A stretch of 64,000 nt of DNA from Phytophthora colocasiae (GCA_018806915.1 JAGKQI010000018.1:89689-153688), one strand, 5' to 3'. Positions 23,897 to 35,100 are shown, counted from the stretch's first letter. The notes: generated by a model from the sequence alone, not told the origin. Made by a program: numbers and translations.

Positions 23897-24016
23897 GGTG
23901 GTCTCTTGCTTTGTCTCCTTCTTTGTTTTTGTGAATGGATCGTATTGTTTTGGTACATAATTTTTTGAACCCATTACTCAAAATGGACTAAAATGACAAA
24001 TATTTGATAACAAGCC

Positions 24017-25523
24017 ATGCAGAGAGGAAGAGATGGTCTTGAGGCGCTGAATAGCGAGAACGAAGCTGCTAGATTCGACCAGGCACTAAATGGGTATTTC
24101 CGTGTGTCTACAGCTACTGGTAAACGTCCTCGAGGGCGTGGAAAGCGCTTTGTAGCTCCTCAAGCAACGGAAAATGATACCGAGACAACTCCTGAAGTCT
24201 GTTTGAAGCAAATTAAGCGAAGTCTACGCGATGCAGCAGCTCCAGTGCAGACTCAATACATTCAACGCCTTCACGTAGCCATTTTGCATCAGTTGAAGCG
24301 ATCAAAAACGTCGTCTATCGTATTTACTAGGGTGAGTTTTGTGTGGACTAAAGGGAGCTTGTGACTTTAGTAACTTAACTCGTGGGTGCTTTCATTCTCT
24401 GTAGGCTTTGGATTTGTGTCAGGAGATATTCAAACGCTCTGTGGCGTTTCGGACGCTCATTACAAAACAGACAGCGTCATTCTTTGATCAATTGCTACTG
24501 GCAGCAGGTGAAAGCATAAGTGCCAACGCGTCAAGGAAGTTACGAGCCAGAAATCAAGGGTCGAAGCAGTTAACACTGGTGTTGAAGCTTATTGAGACGT
24601 GGAAACAGGACTTTGGAGACCGTTACCCTTCACTTGTGGCAGGGTATGGAGTACTGGTGGAGAGAGGGTACGAATTCCCACATGAACGTGCGAGACAACA
24701 GGAGCAGAGGGAACGAGAGGTGGATACACAACGACATCGTGAACGTGTGATCAATGTGAAAAGACAGCAAAGAGATCGAGAAATGAACAAGTACGTGCCC
24801 GAGATGGAGCAAGTGTTGGTGGAAATGAATCGTGTGTTTGAAATTTTGGTACCGACGCTGGATGCGTTTCATGTGGAGGAAAATAGTGAAGAAGAGAAAG
24901 CTCCTGCTTCAGACCCAAAGCAACCTCAAAGTGGAGAGTTCGACGGTGAAGAAGAAGATGATGATGATGAGATTCAGTGGGAAGATGCTGGCTCAACAGC
25001 GCCGGGAGGATATTCGGACGAGGGCGTGGAGTGGGAAAGCGTGGCAACAGAAACCGGTCTTACTCGAGATAACGTCTCGAACGACGTCAGTGACGATGAA
25101 ACTGTTGACGATGAAATGGATATCAACGACGTTGTGCAGGCGTATGGTCTAGGCAGTTCGTCTTACCAGTTGACTATCGAAGTATCCAAACAAGTGTGTG
25201 AAGAGTCTTCAGAGAACGACGCGCTTTTCAAGAGCCTCGCTGACGGTGCATTACGCATGCGAAAGCGCTTCCTACCATTGTTGAGCGATTGGGAACAACA
25301 CTCTCTACTAACACAGTCGGTAGGGACCAGTTCCGCAGTGCTGCAGACGCGACGGGAGGTGCTGCAACGAATCCATGACTTGCGCGACCGAATGACCCGT
25401 GCACTACTGAAGTTGGATGATCTGGTACAGGACTCAAAACAAGACACCTCCAGTAAACTAGCTGTGGTATCGCTGCCTCTTGACGCGTACAACCTTCCCA
25501 CTAAGCGCAGACGAAAGTCATGA
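24017..25523 (+). CDS. UVSSA-like protein (UV-stimulated scaffold protein A), N-terminal part
   Basis: UVSSA brings USP7 and TFIIH to RNA polymerase II stalled at DNA damage in transcription-coupled repair. Two exons, 24017-24331 and 24405-25523, give about 478 residues. The N-terminal VHS/ENTH-like helical domain is recognisable: LDLCQEIFKRSVAFRTLI, LIETWKQDFGDRYPSLVAGY and VPEMEQVLVEMNRVFEILVP. It is followed by an acidic stretch (EEEDDDDEIQWED) and a basic C-terminus, PTKRRRKS. The conserved C-terminal DUF2043/zinc region of animal UVSSA is not seen. The call is by domain similarity. Confidence 0.7.
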
Positions 25524-25619
25524 TAGTCAGAATGGTTTGCTGAACTTGGTTTTTTTTTTTTTGGACAAATGGAAGATACTTCAGCTATCCAACTCGAAGA
25601 ATACCTGTTCACTCGAACT

Positions 25620-25979
25620 CTACGCTGAGCCGATAGCACTTCCACTTCCACTTGCTTTACCGGTTTTGGATTGATCCACCAGCACCTTCGTGAGAACAGC
25701 CCCTCCCCCGAGGTACGCGGCAAAGATGGCAGCCCAGGCCCATTTTTGTAACGACCTCTTGCTCTTCACTTTGGCAACAATGTCTTTAGCTTCTTGCGCC
25801 TTCTTCCCTCCCTGCCCCAGGATTGCAGCTAGATTCGGCGCACCTCCCCTCTCTTCATCGTCGAGATTCTGAGTTCCCCTGAGATTGCGGATCTTCTTGT
25901 CGGCGACAGTATGGGCTCCAGTAACACTGATTTCGCTTGAAAGGATTGCGAGGAAAGTCAAGATGAAGATCAATCTCAT
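25620..25979 (-). CDS. Short RxLR effector with C-terminal hydrophobic segment
   Basis: This is a predicted secreted host-translocated effector of 119 residues. ATG 25979 is chosen because it opens directly into a signal peptide (MRLIFILTFLAILSS...). A canonical RNLR lies at residues 31-34 and DDEER at 40-44. The C-terminal part has a KWAWAA motif, a glycine/alanine-rich hydrophobic stretch that could span a membrane, and a Gly/Ser tail. It shares this layout, though little sequence, with the effectors at 30958-31410 and 43569-43937. The gene is intact. Confidence 0.85.
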   Translation of the reverse strand: MRLIFILTFLAILSSEISVTGAHTVADKKIRNLRGTQNLDDEERGGAPNLAAILGQGGKKAQEAKDIVAKVKSKRSLQKWAWAAIFAAYLGGGAVLTKVLVDQSKTGKASGSGSAIGSA

Positions 25980-25997
25980 GGCTGCGTTTCGTTGACA

Positions 25998-26015
25998 GGG
26001 GAATTTGTCGAATGA
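25998..26015 (-). promoter_or_regulatory. Putative oomycete Inr/FPR core promoter of the RxLR gene
   Basis: On the minus strand TCATTCG is followed by ACAAATTCCCC, one mismatch from Inr (TCAYTYY) and close to the FPR element. It lies about 20-35 bp upstream of the effector start codon. Confidence 0.45.
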
Positions 26016-26111
26016 CCATCTCACGCACAGCTGAGTAGATAGTCTTAAACGAAAAATACTGGAGCTGGCTTTGCCTTCTACGAAAGCTACTGTATGATAG
26101 AAACCGTACTA

Positions 26112-27704
26112 CACCTTTGCCCGTCCAATCTGGGAATAGTTTTAAGCAAAGTGGTACCGTCATATTTACCTTATCGCAAATATCACACTACTACTCGCTA
26201 AACATCAATGAATCAGGGAATGCTTGCATCCAAGGCGAACCGACACAACGTGTCTGGCTTGTGCATCGCCTACGCGCCGTACACCATGTCTTTCATCACC
26301 TCCGCCGCGTTCACTGCGTCACGGGCGTGAAGCTCCATCTTGGTGACCAACGTTGGCGTGATGAACTTCATGCTGGCATGAGCAGCTCGCTCCAGGAAGC
26401 GCATCGTGCGCTCCTTGATGGTCAGGGAGTTGCCATCCTCGTCCACCATGTTACTGCGGTCACAAATCTCGGCACGATCCAAAGCCAAACGCTCTTTAAT
26501 GTGAGCCTTCAGCACCGAGAAGCAATTCTCGATAGGGTTGCACATTGGTGAATACGGGGCGAGGCGTAGCAAAACGAGATCATTGTGCGGCGTTACGCGC
26601 TCCTCCGTTTGGCGATGAGCAGGCGCATTGTCCAAGACGACGACAACGTTCTTGCCTGCGTAGTTCTCGCTAAAGACGAGCGACGCCTTGACTTTGGTGT
26701 AAATCTCGTCAATAAACGACGAGTTCTGCTCCATACGAATGCTTCCCCTCTCCAGCTTGTACAGCACAACACCCATGGTGGAGTTGACAGCGCACTGGAC
26801 TTGTAAGTTGGCTCCCTTGGACGGAGGCAACACCAACGTCAGCGCGCTTCCCCTTCTTCGCACGGACCGCGGCCCTTCTTGCAATAAACGTGGTAGTTAG
26901 TCTCAGCGAAGTACACGATGAAGTCTCCGTTTTGTTGATGATTCTTCAGCGCCTTCGCGAAGATCTGGCGCTTCGTCTTGTTTACCAGATTGTTGCACGT
27001 CATGGGTTCTATGCGAGTCTGCTTGACCGTGAACGTCATGCCCAGCAAGTGACGACTTCATTGTCGACGTGGAGACATCCACGTTCAGTCGAGAGCGAGC
27101 ATGGTTCTCATCGTCTCTAACGAGAACGTGCAGTTCTCGTTCAGGTAGCTCTCAAGCTTTTCCTTGACCTCTGGAGTGACCTTCACAACGCCGCCACGAG
27201 CACCACCACGAGGTAGATCTTCAACACGACCGCTGGCAGCGGTGCGGATGAGCAGCAGACTTCGAGATGCCCGTTACTCGCGGCGACAGCAAGCCAGTCA
27301 GAGCGACCAGCGCGGAAGGCAGTCAGGACACGGAGCTTTTCAGCCGGGGAGTGCTTGACGACGAGAGGCTTGGCGGGACATCGCTTGAAGGGGTGTCTTG
27401 AGGCAGAAAGCGAGAGATTGGATTGTGATAGCCTCGGACCTGAGCGCTTTTTGCCGCTGCTCGTACGCGTTTTGGCGCGAACGTGTGCCCACCACTCATT
27501 CAGGCGCGAAGGCGGGCTCCTTCGCGCGTGGCAAGCAGGCAGCAAGTTTTGACCGGCAGCTCATCACCTTGCGAGTCCCTGTTTGACTGCAAGCATTCCC
27601 TGATTCATTGATGTTTAGCGAGTAGTAGTGTGATATTTGCGATAAGGTAAATATGACGGTACCACTTTGCTTGAGACTATTCCCAGATTGGACGGGCAAA
27701 GGTG
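26112..27704 (-). mobile_element. Tc1/mariner-type transposon with 117-bp TIRs
   Basis: The inverted repeats at 26112-26228 and 27588-27704 are nearly identical and begin CACCTTTGCCCGTCC. The element is flanked by TA on both sides (26110-26111 and 27705-27706), the target duplication of this superfamily. It lies about 130 bp upstream of the RxLR effector gene. Confidence 0.9.
26270..27330 (-). pseudogene. Tc1/mariner-like transposase, inactivated
   Basis: The DDE_3-type catalytic domain is readable at 26270-26884: VVVLDNAPAHRQTEE holds the second Asp and APYSPMCNPIENCF the final Glu, with 33 residues between them by my count. At the first catalytic position (about 26907) the sequence is VYFAETNYHVYC, with Ala in place of Asp. 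The reading frame shifts near 26870, and the upstream helix-turn-helix part is spread over several frames up to about 27330. The enzyme cannot be active. Confidence 0.75.
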
Positions 27705-27724
27705 TAGAGCTGATTAGTAGACTA

Positions 27725-28113
27725 CCGTATTTGAGATCTCATAGTTCAGAGAGATCTCATAGTTCGCACCGTGTAATAGCCAATCAGCAACGTTGTTCAG
27801 TCCACATCAGCAATTGAGATCTCATAATTCGTAGCGTAAAAATAGGTCAAAACTCTCAAAAACAGGGCGCTCACTTCGAGAAAAGCACCATGGGGCCGCG
27901 GCCGGAAGGAAGGAAGGACGAGGACGACGGGCATCGGTAAAGCTCCTAAGCAATTCAAACGTGGTGCAGTATCGTACGAGCACAAACTACGAGTAGTAGA
28001 GTTCCATGATGCAGTAGTTTTAGAGACGTGTCGGTACCTGTACGGCTCTTGTACATTTTACAACAATACAACTTCAAAAACCTGGGGTCTGAACTATGAG
28101 ATCTCAAATACGG
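27725..28113. mobile_element. MITE with 26-bp perfect TIRs and TA target duplication
   Basis: Arms at 27725-27750 and 28088-28113 are perfect 26-bp inverted repeats beginning CCGTATTTGAGATCTCATAG, flanked by TA at 27723-27724 and 28114-28115. GAGATCTCATAGTTC recurs at about 27755 and, in diverged form, at about 27813. Bases 27940-28025 encode a fragment resembling a transposase helix-turn-helix (FKRGAVSYEHKLRVVEFHD), so this looks like an internally deleted Tc1/mariner relative. Confidence 0.8.
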
Positions 28114-28145
28114 TAATCACCTCCATAGCAAACCTAGACTCAAAA

Positions 28146-28235
28146 CTGGAGCTGGCTTGAAAGCTATAATAGTACTAGAGCTGATTAGTCACCTCCAGTA
28201 TTTTACACAGCAAAAAAAAGACCTAGACTCATAAG
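28146..28235. repeat. Uninterrupted second copy of the Tc1 and MITE target region
   Basis: The sequence CTGGAGCTGGCTT ... GTACTAGAGCTGATTAGT ... CACCTCCA ... ACCTAGACTC matches, in order, the pieces now separated by the Tc1 element (26059-26111 and 27705-27722) and by the MITE (28114-28143). It is an old tandem copy showing what the site looked like before both insertions. Confidence 0.65.
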
Positions 28236-28640
28236 GTTCATGTACATGTAACTGGTGGTTACGTGTAATGAGACAAAAAAAGAGAACGTTAAGACGATCC
28301 TGATGGAGCAGTGACGCTCGTATTCCAGTCCAGGTCCGAGTTCGCAGAGTCATCTCTGCAGTCTCAGTCTTCCTGGACGCTTCGGTGGAGCTATCTCTTG
28401 ATGTAGCGTGCAAATTCGGATCACTTGCACTTTTGGATCGCATTTCGAACTACAACGAGGTGTACAGCTTGAATTTTACTGAAGAAAATGGGCCGTCGTG
28501 GACGTTATGGGACTTCCTTCGGACTGACCCGCTCTACAGACAAATCAATTCAGAAAAGCAGTGATAGAAGCTGTTTCGAATAATCATGTGGCCATTGTTC
28601 CTTGGCTTGCAAGCGAGTTCCCGTGCGCTACGGTAGAGAT

Positions 28641-29199
28641 CAGGGTTTGGTAATTTTCCGTAACTATTGCCGATATTGGCAATGTCATATTGCCATAATT
28701 TATTGCTCCTCAACCCCATGCAATTTTTTATACAGGTCAATCTTGGCTATAGCCAAGTCGTTGACATGTGTGGTTGTTTTGGCAATGGATGGTAGCGAGA
28801 ACTATCGCCAAACCGGTTGTGTGGCCACGTTTGCACACAAGGCACACGGGTTATTACAGTTGCTTGTCATTTCCTAACTGAATTATATTATATCAGTTGA
28901 TTTGTGTGTTGTATGTACATGTATGATGTCGAGGAATTCGGACTATGACTTGTGTGTGTTGGTTGGAGAGGTTGGACGCGGTGGGAGGGTTCTCGAGGTA
29001 CCCCCCCCCCCCCCCCCCCTCCTGAATCCAGGGCAACTCGTTCAAAAGTACTCTTGAGACGAAACCCATCATAGTGTCCCATATTCATGTGACCTACTGA
29101 CTTGGTTGACATTGCCGAAAAATGTGGCAATAACTCAATTATTTATTGGCTTGGATGAAGGCCTCCAATCCGTATGATATTGTATTTTTCCTATCCCTG
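28641..29199. mobile_element. Non-autonomous hAT-type element (MITE)
   Basis: The ends read CAGGGTTTGG and, on the other strand, CAGGGATAGG. They are flanked by the 8-bp direct repeat GTAGAGAT at 28633-28640 and 29200-29207. No transposase is encoded in the 559 bp. It interrupts the ankyrin pseudogene. Confidence 0.8.
29001..29019. repeat. Poly-C tract
   Basis: A run of 19 C lies inside the hAT-type MITE; such runs are often miscounted in assemblies. Confidence 0.95.
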
Positions 29200-29558
29200 G
29201 TAGAGATGGGCGTGGTGGACCGAGCTGCTTCCTCTGGGTCTCTGGAGATGCTACAAGTACTTTACGATCAATATACGGAGGACCTGGGACTTAACGTGCA
29301 ATGGGAAGGGATTTTTTGGCAGGAGGCGCTAGACGTCGTAGCATTGAAGTAATGGAGTGGCTTCACGCACATTTTTCTTTCGACCCAGCTCAGCAAAGTA
29401 CCGCATTAGAGGCAGCGGTGTGTAGTGGCAGTATCGCTATAGCGAAGTGGATGCTTGCTCATGGTGCTACTTGGACTCGGAACCTTCCAACGCTCCGATC
29501 TGCTCATTTCGTAGCGGAAAATTCGGGAAGTATCGAGATGCTGCAATGGCTGGATGAG

Positions 29559-30711
29559 CAGGGGTCTCCAAAAATGTATTGTTATTGAAAAAGGGGTATT
29601 ATTGTAGGGGGACAATAAGGGAGGGAGCGGCCATCTCAATATTTGGCACTTACGCAATTATTGAAAAGGGGGTCTCTATCTACTTCTTACAGATTAAGAA
29701 CTACGGTTTTAGAGATCTGCTTCTTCTTCGTTGCTGTGTGAGGCACAACCAATCATGGGAACTCCCGTCCGCTTCGAGATAGCACAGTTAGTGTTCATGT
29801 TGTCACACACAACCGCCACTAGATTGCTCAGGTCTAATTTGTAGTGGTCCAGAATCATATCCAAGAACTGAATGTGCTCGTCAGCTGACATTGATGTTTC
29901 GTCCACGAAAGTAGAAAGAGCCAAGAAACGAGTCATCGTCTTAGTAGCCACAAATACGGCCAGTGAATGCTGGGCAGAGTCCGTCAAACCGTCAAATATC
30001 AGCACGTATTGCTGATTTTTGAGCTCTTCTATAATAGCAGGTTCCATTAATTCCACGCAGCTTTTCATTCGCGCGAGAAGTGTTTTCGAGTTGATCTTGT
30101 TGTACTTAACCGCTTCTCGAAACACGTCGTCATCGACTGACGAAAATGGAAGATCCTTAAGCACCACAAGTTTCATCCAACCATGCGTAGTACGGGAGTC
30201 CTTATCGACAAACATGTCCATAGTGACGGGGATTCGTTGTCGAACGCAACGCTCCAGCACTCGCTCATAGTCTGGGTGGCGCCGCAGATGCGAGATGAGG
30301 TTATGATAGCCGCGACTTCGGTCCTGAAAGATGAAGGTGTTGCATCCGTTGCAGGTTCTTCCTCCGCTTGTTTGGTCTCGATACATCAACGAACAGATCT
30401 CCTTGTTCGAGAGACCAGGGTCTAAGGTAGCCATGGATGACGAGGGTGAACAAGTTGAGTAGAAGAGTGTTGGACTTGGTTCGCAAAATCGGAAATGCCA
30501 GCATGAGAGTGGCTGTGGTCCCCGGCACGGTATAACGCCCACCGGGAGAGGTTTCGAGGACTGCTTTACTCCTCGACTCTTACCGGATCTTTATAGTCTT
30601 ATAAGTTGAAGTTGACAATAATATTGTCAATTAAGGGTACGTTCATCAATAAGGGATTGAGACGCCTCCAGCCCCGTCAATCCCTAATCCCTACTTATTT
30701 GGAGAGCCCTG
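29559..30711 (-). mobile_element. hAT-type element, copy B
   Basis: This element belongs to the same family as copy A at 8611-9409, in the opposite orientation, with the same CAGGG...TCTCCAAA ends. A perfect 9-bp direct repeat, CTGGATGAG, flanks it at 29550-29558 and 30712-30720. It keeps about 350 bp more of the transposase gene than copy A but is still deleted internally. It interrupts the ankyrin pseudogene between WLDEQ and the following repeat. Confidence 0.88.
29709..30434 (-). pseudogene. Truncated hAT transposase (copy B)
   Basis: The N-terminal BED-type finger (CNGC...HLRRH) is followed by the first part of the RNase-H-like fold: IFDGLTDSAQHSLAVFVATK and VVCDNMNTNCAISKRTGVPMIGC. The gene then stops at SNEEEADL through an internal deletion, so the rest of the catalytic domain and the C-terminal dimerisation domain are absent. 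ATG 30434 is preferred; the frame is open upstream to 30542. Confidence 0.8.
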
Positions 30712-30874
30712 CTGGATGAGCAAGGACAACTTGATGGGCTTCGGGTATTGGTGATCAAAGCTGCTGGAAGCGGATTCGCCGATACCGTGCGTTGGCTACT
30801 TGATCGTGGAGTGAAAAATAGTGAAGAGGAAGCAGAGTTTAGAGTGAAGACCCGATTTGCTATCCACAGTGCAG

Positions 30875-31640
30875 CGCGGCTCGGGGAGGGCTACCGGTAC
30901 TCACATCATCCAAGTGGAGCACTCAATTCTGCCGGGAATGTCAAAGTCACGCGAACATCACTGAAACCATACAAAGTTGGTTCTGTACGATGTACGAGCT
31001 GTAGCCAGTCGGTATATTTGTTGGGGGAACTCCGCAAGCGAATTATCCTCTCCATTACCGACCATTGCCTGTGATATCTTCACCCCAGCAACAGCGGCAC
31101 CCGATACGATCCCTAGTCCAACGAGAACGATGATAGCCTTTGCCCACTTCGGTAGGGGCTCGTCGCTCTGCACTGCGTACAGAATCTGCTGAGATGTTTG
31201 CGGACTGAGCTTCGATGGTTTGTTCATCACGTGAGTGGCATACCAAGCAGCGCCTGCAACTCCCACTCTCTCCTCGTCGTCCAGGTTGTCTCTGAGACGT
31301 TTGTTGTGAGACGCAGGATTGACTCGGGCGGTATCCTCAGCTCCAGCGACGTTGGCTCCGTTAGCAATGATCGCAACCACGAAGACGGTCAACAGGAAGG
31401 TGGCGTTCATGCTAACGAGAGATTCGTGACGAATGTGAGTGATCAGTTTGCTGAACGACAAGATAACGTATCGGATGTGTTATCTTGTGTGCCTCCGCGT
31501 ACGAAACAGAAATACTTGTCGCTGAGCTTCTACTGCACTAGGAGGCTCCGTTTCCACGCTCGTCGATACATGAAAGCTCTGAAAAATATCTCATACATTT
31601 CCACGGTCCCGGGATGCAGCATCTTCTCGGTGCAGCACTC
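30875..31640 (+). repeat. Inverted duplicate of 43320-44102
   Basis: About 770 bp carrying the RxLR-like effector gene and its promoter are shared, inverted, with 43320-44102. One edge (CGCGGCTCGG) is an ankyrin-gene junction in both copies; the other lies after GTGCAGCACTC. Confidence 0.85.
30958..31410 (-). CDS. RxLR-like short effector, copy 1 (extended C-terminus)
   Basis: This predicted secreted protein has 150 residues from ATG 31410, chosen because it begins the signal peptide MNATFLLTVFVVAIIANG. KRLR (a Lys-for-Arg variant of RxLR) is followed by DDEER. The C-terminal part contains PKWAKAI and a long Gly/Ala/Val hydrophobic segment. Compared with the copy at 43569-43937, a small indel after GNGE removes the stop and adds about 29 residues. 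The TCACTCA plus CATTCGTC block about 20 bp upstream of the ATG resembles the oomycete Inr/FPR promoter. Confidence 0.75.
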   Translation of the reverse strand: MNATFLLTVFVVAIIANGANVAGAEDTARVNPASHNKRLRDNLDDEERVGVAGAAWYATHVMNKPSKLSPQTSQQILYAVQSDEPLPKWAKAIIVLVGLGIVSGAAVAGVKISQAMVGNGEDNSLAEFPQQIYRLATARTSYRTNFVWFQ

Positions 31641-31925
31641 AGTTCTGTGACTGCGCTGCTGTGGGAACATCTCGGACTGCGAGGAGTACGTAGGGGTCGG
31701 AAAACGTGGTATAAAGATAGAGAGATTCACTGCAATTTCTAATAATAAAGTTTGACAGTTGTGATAGTTGGGGCCAGCACAGCGCGCCCAATACAGCGAA
31801 ATGAGCGGCCAAACTTGGCACACAACTAGAAGGCATCTTCGTGAACATACCTGCACTGCGTTCATAGCGGAAGGGCGCTTGCAGCGAGTGCACCACCGCG
31901 AGAAAGCACTGAGCAAGGGACAATC

Positions 31926-32162
31926 TGTTGTAAGTTTGACTTGAGCTAGACGAAGTAGATTGGAGACTGATGTATTATGTAGTTAGATAAAAGGCCGAAT
32001 GCCTGTGTCAATATGCATGCCTCCTGTGAGGAGTTTCTCAACTTCCCGTACTCCTACGTCTCGTACAGAGATTCCTCGCCTTCTCGTGTCCTGCGAAGAT
32101 ACACTTCATCTCAACAGCTTCTCAGGATCTCCTGACACCTGGATCTCCGCCATCTTCCGACA
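31926..32162 (-). repeat. Copia 3' LTR
   Basis: 237 bp; identical to the other LTR except G at the position where that LTR has A (near 32013). The adjacent inner GGGAAGGAG is the polypurine tract. Confidence 0.95.
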
Positions 32163-32177
32163 CTCCTTCCCGCGACG

Positions 32178-35100
32178 TCATCCTGTCAGCATCACCAGCT
32201 CACGAATTTCCTTGAGTCGAGGCGCTGGTAGAGCTTTCGTCAGTATGTCGGCGCGCATACTCTTAGACTCACAGTACGCCACGGCGATTACCTTCTTTTT
32301 GACGAAGTCCTTTACGAACTTGTGGCGTGTATCGATATGCTTGGCTCTGCCGGATGTGTCCTCGCCTTCTAGTTGAGCAATAGCCGCTTGATTGTTCACG
32401 TAAAGTACCGACGGCACTCGTAACTTCAATCCAAGTTCTTTTAAGCACTCCATAATACCTAGCATTTCTGCTGTAATACGTGACGCAGCTACGAACTCTG
32501 ACTCCATCGTCGAGAGTGATACACAAGCCTGCTTCTTGCAGATCCAGGAAACCACGGCACCTGCCACCATAACAACCCTACCCGTCACAGATTTTCTGTC
32601 TTCCTTATCAGATGCGTAGTCGGCATCACTAAACGCCTCCACCATCACGTCGTTGTCCGCTACGCTCTCGTCTGTGTCCATCACGAATTTCAGATGCTTC
32701 GTGCCTTTCAAGTATCTTGCGATTCGTTTTGCTAATCTCCAGTCGCGCTTACGTGGTGCATGTGAGTTTCTTGTAACTCGATGAACTGCAAACGAGATGT
32801 CGGGCCTCGTACATCTTGCAATCCACAGCAAACTTCCAACCAATTATTGGAAGGTTTGTGCTGTTGGGCGCCCGGGCGCTCCAGCACTTCCACTTGGCAG
32901 TAGCTCTCCAGGTTCCTCACCATCGTGGTCATCTCCGATTGGAGTTCTCACGGGGACTGCCTTATCCAGCTGGAACTTTACCAGCATATCCTCGATCACC
33001 TTTTCTTGATCCAATGTCCATCCGCTCTTGTCGTCGTAGTTGAACGAGACCCCCAGGAACTTCGACACCACTCCAAGGTCCTTCAAATCCACTACCTGCA
33101 TGTCTGTGAAGAACTGGTCTACTTTAGCAACACTCGTAGCCGTCACCAGGATATCATCCACGTAAATACCCACAAGTGTCATACCATCCTTCTCATCCTT
33201 GATGTACAAACAACTGTCCGAAAATCACTGCAGGAAACCTAGCGAGACGAGAATCGAGTGTAGCAATTGGTTCCACAGTCTTCCAGACAGTTTTAACCCG
33301 TACAGTCCCTTTTCCAACAGCAACGCTAACTCGTACTTGGTACTCACTCCCAGCGCACGGAGCTGCTCGTCGGTAAATTCCATCCCCTTCGGAATAAGAA
33401 GCAAAATGACCAAATTTTCTTCTTTTTTCGCTTTGACGTAAGCGCTTGGTACATCGCCGTGCCGAGCTGGAACATTCCAGATTCTTGACACCACCAGAAT
33501 AACTCTTCCAGAAGTCAATTCGAGAACTGCTGAAAACGTGTACGTGTAATCTACACCGTACTCCTGTTCATCGCCGCGAGCCACTAATCGTGCTTTGTAC
33601 CTTTCCACCGTGCCGTCCGCATGAGTCTTCAGTTTGAACACCCACTTGGTGTGCAGAAGCTTGGCGTTCTCAGGTTTCCTCACTACTCGCCATGTTTCGT
33701 TCTGCTCGAGAGCTTCAATCTCCTCCCGAATTGCTTGTTTCCACTTGTTCGCTCGCGGATCTCGCATCGCTTGCCTATAGTTCTTGGGATCTTCTAGCAC
33801 GACCGAGCTTACTCTGTCCACTGGCACATGTTTCGCTCCCATGTTGCGTGTTCTCATGCGTGTCACCGGTTCTTCTTCAGCTGGCAACTTCTGATCGTCA
33901 GCATTACCAGCTCCTTCCACTTCGTCAGCTTCTTCATGTCTTGAAGCTTGGTTCTTATTCTTGTTCTTCTTCTTTCTGGATTTATCTTTCTTCGAGTTGG
34001 TCTTGTTTGTCGTCTTCTTTTGCTTGGTGACTCCTTCGCGATCTTCAACAGCTCTTTTCAACTCTGGATCCTCGCGTTCGAGCTGTAATTGCAGCTGCTC
34101 GTTCTGCTTGCTGTTCAAGGTCTCCACGTTCTTGATATGCTGAGTAGTTATCACGATTCTGTCCTTGGGCAGGTAAACTTTGAAGCCTTTGGTTTCGTCA
34201 TTCTTTCCCACGATCATCCCCACTTCAGCCCTTGGTTTCCACGACTTTTTGCCAGGATCTCAGTGCAGGAGCTGCCGAACACCACTTTCTCTGACAAATT
34301 CGGGACATTTCCGGTTAATAACTCGATGGGAGACATTCGCTTTGAGTTAGCCCGACAGGAGCTCCGATTCAGCACAAACGCCGCATATTCGACAGCATCA
34401 CCCCAAAAGTAAAGAGGTAGTCCACTAGCAAACAGCATACACCTCGCAACATTCAGGATCGTCCGATGCATGCGCTCAGCTTTCCCGTTTGAGGCCTGGT
34501 TCTCTCGCTCGCTCACTTGCCGTCGGACGCCAGTCGCTTTGCAGAATGGATCCACATTTATATACTCCTTCCCGCCGTCGGTGCGGAGCACATGGATCTT
34601 GCAGTTAAATCGTTTCTCGAAATACACCAAGAATTGCTCGAAGTTCTCTGTAGCTTCCACCTTGTTCTTTGCTAGGAACACCCTCACGTAATTTGTAGAG
34701 TAGTCCACGAAATTAATCATGTATCTGTTTCCGCGTCTGTCTTTCGGAGTCATCGGGCCCTTAATATCACTCCCAATTACACCGCCAATCTTGTCGATCG
34801 GGACATTCGTGCCGCTGTCCTTCTTACTCTGATTGTTCTTGCATTGCTTACCCTGAGCACAGGTTAAACAATTGAGTCTAGCCCTGCTGGTCAGCTTGAT
34901 TCCCGAGCCAACCGCATCTGCCATCTTCTCCACTGTGTCATACGCGATATGTCCTAAGCGCTCGTGCAGTTCTAGCAGTGTAGTCTCGGTCACTGCAGTT
35001 TTCATTTCTTCACCTGCTTCTTCTACAGCCTGCATGACAGCATCTGCACGCACCTCCACTCCCATTGGTACTTCGCCCATCGCGTTCACCCACAGCACCT

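Larger units (their letters stand above)
28315..30885 (+). pseudogene. Ankyrin-repeat gene carrying two hAT insertions
   Basis: Segments 28315-28640, 29200-29558 and 30712-30885 align in order with the N-terminal half of the ankyrin protein at 14640-16710 (for example AASSGSLEMLQVLYD, WLDEQ and VIKAAGSGFADTVRWLLDRG). They are separated by a hAT-type MITE and a larger hAT element, each with target duplications. The first segment also has frame breaks. After KTRFAIHSAA the ankyrin sequence stops abruptly at 30875 and joins the effector-bearing segment that is repeated at 43320-44102. Confidence 0.8.

Noticed and set aside
31530..31923. Minus-strand frames between the effector and the Copia LTR
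   Set aside because: No signal peptide, domain or conservation in the inverted duplicate at 43.3 kb beyond shared DNA.
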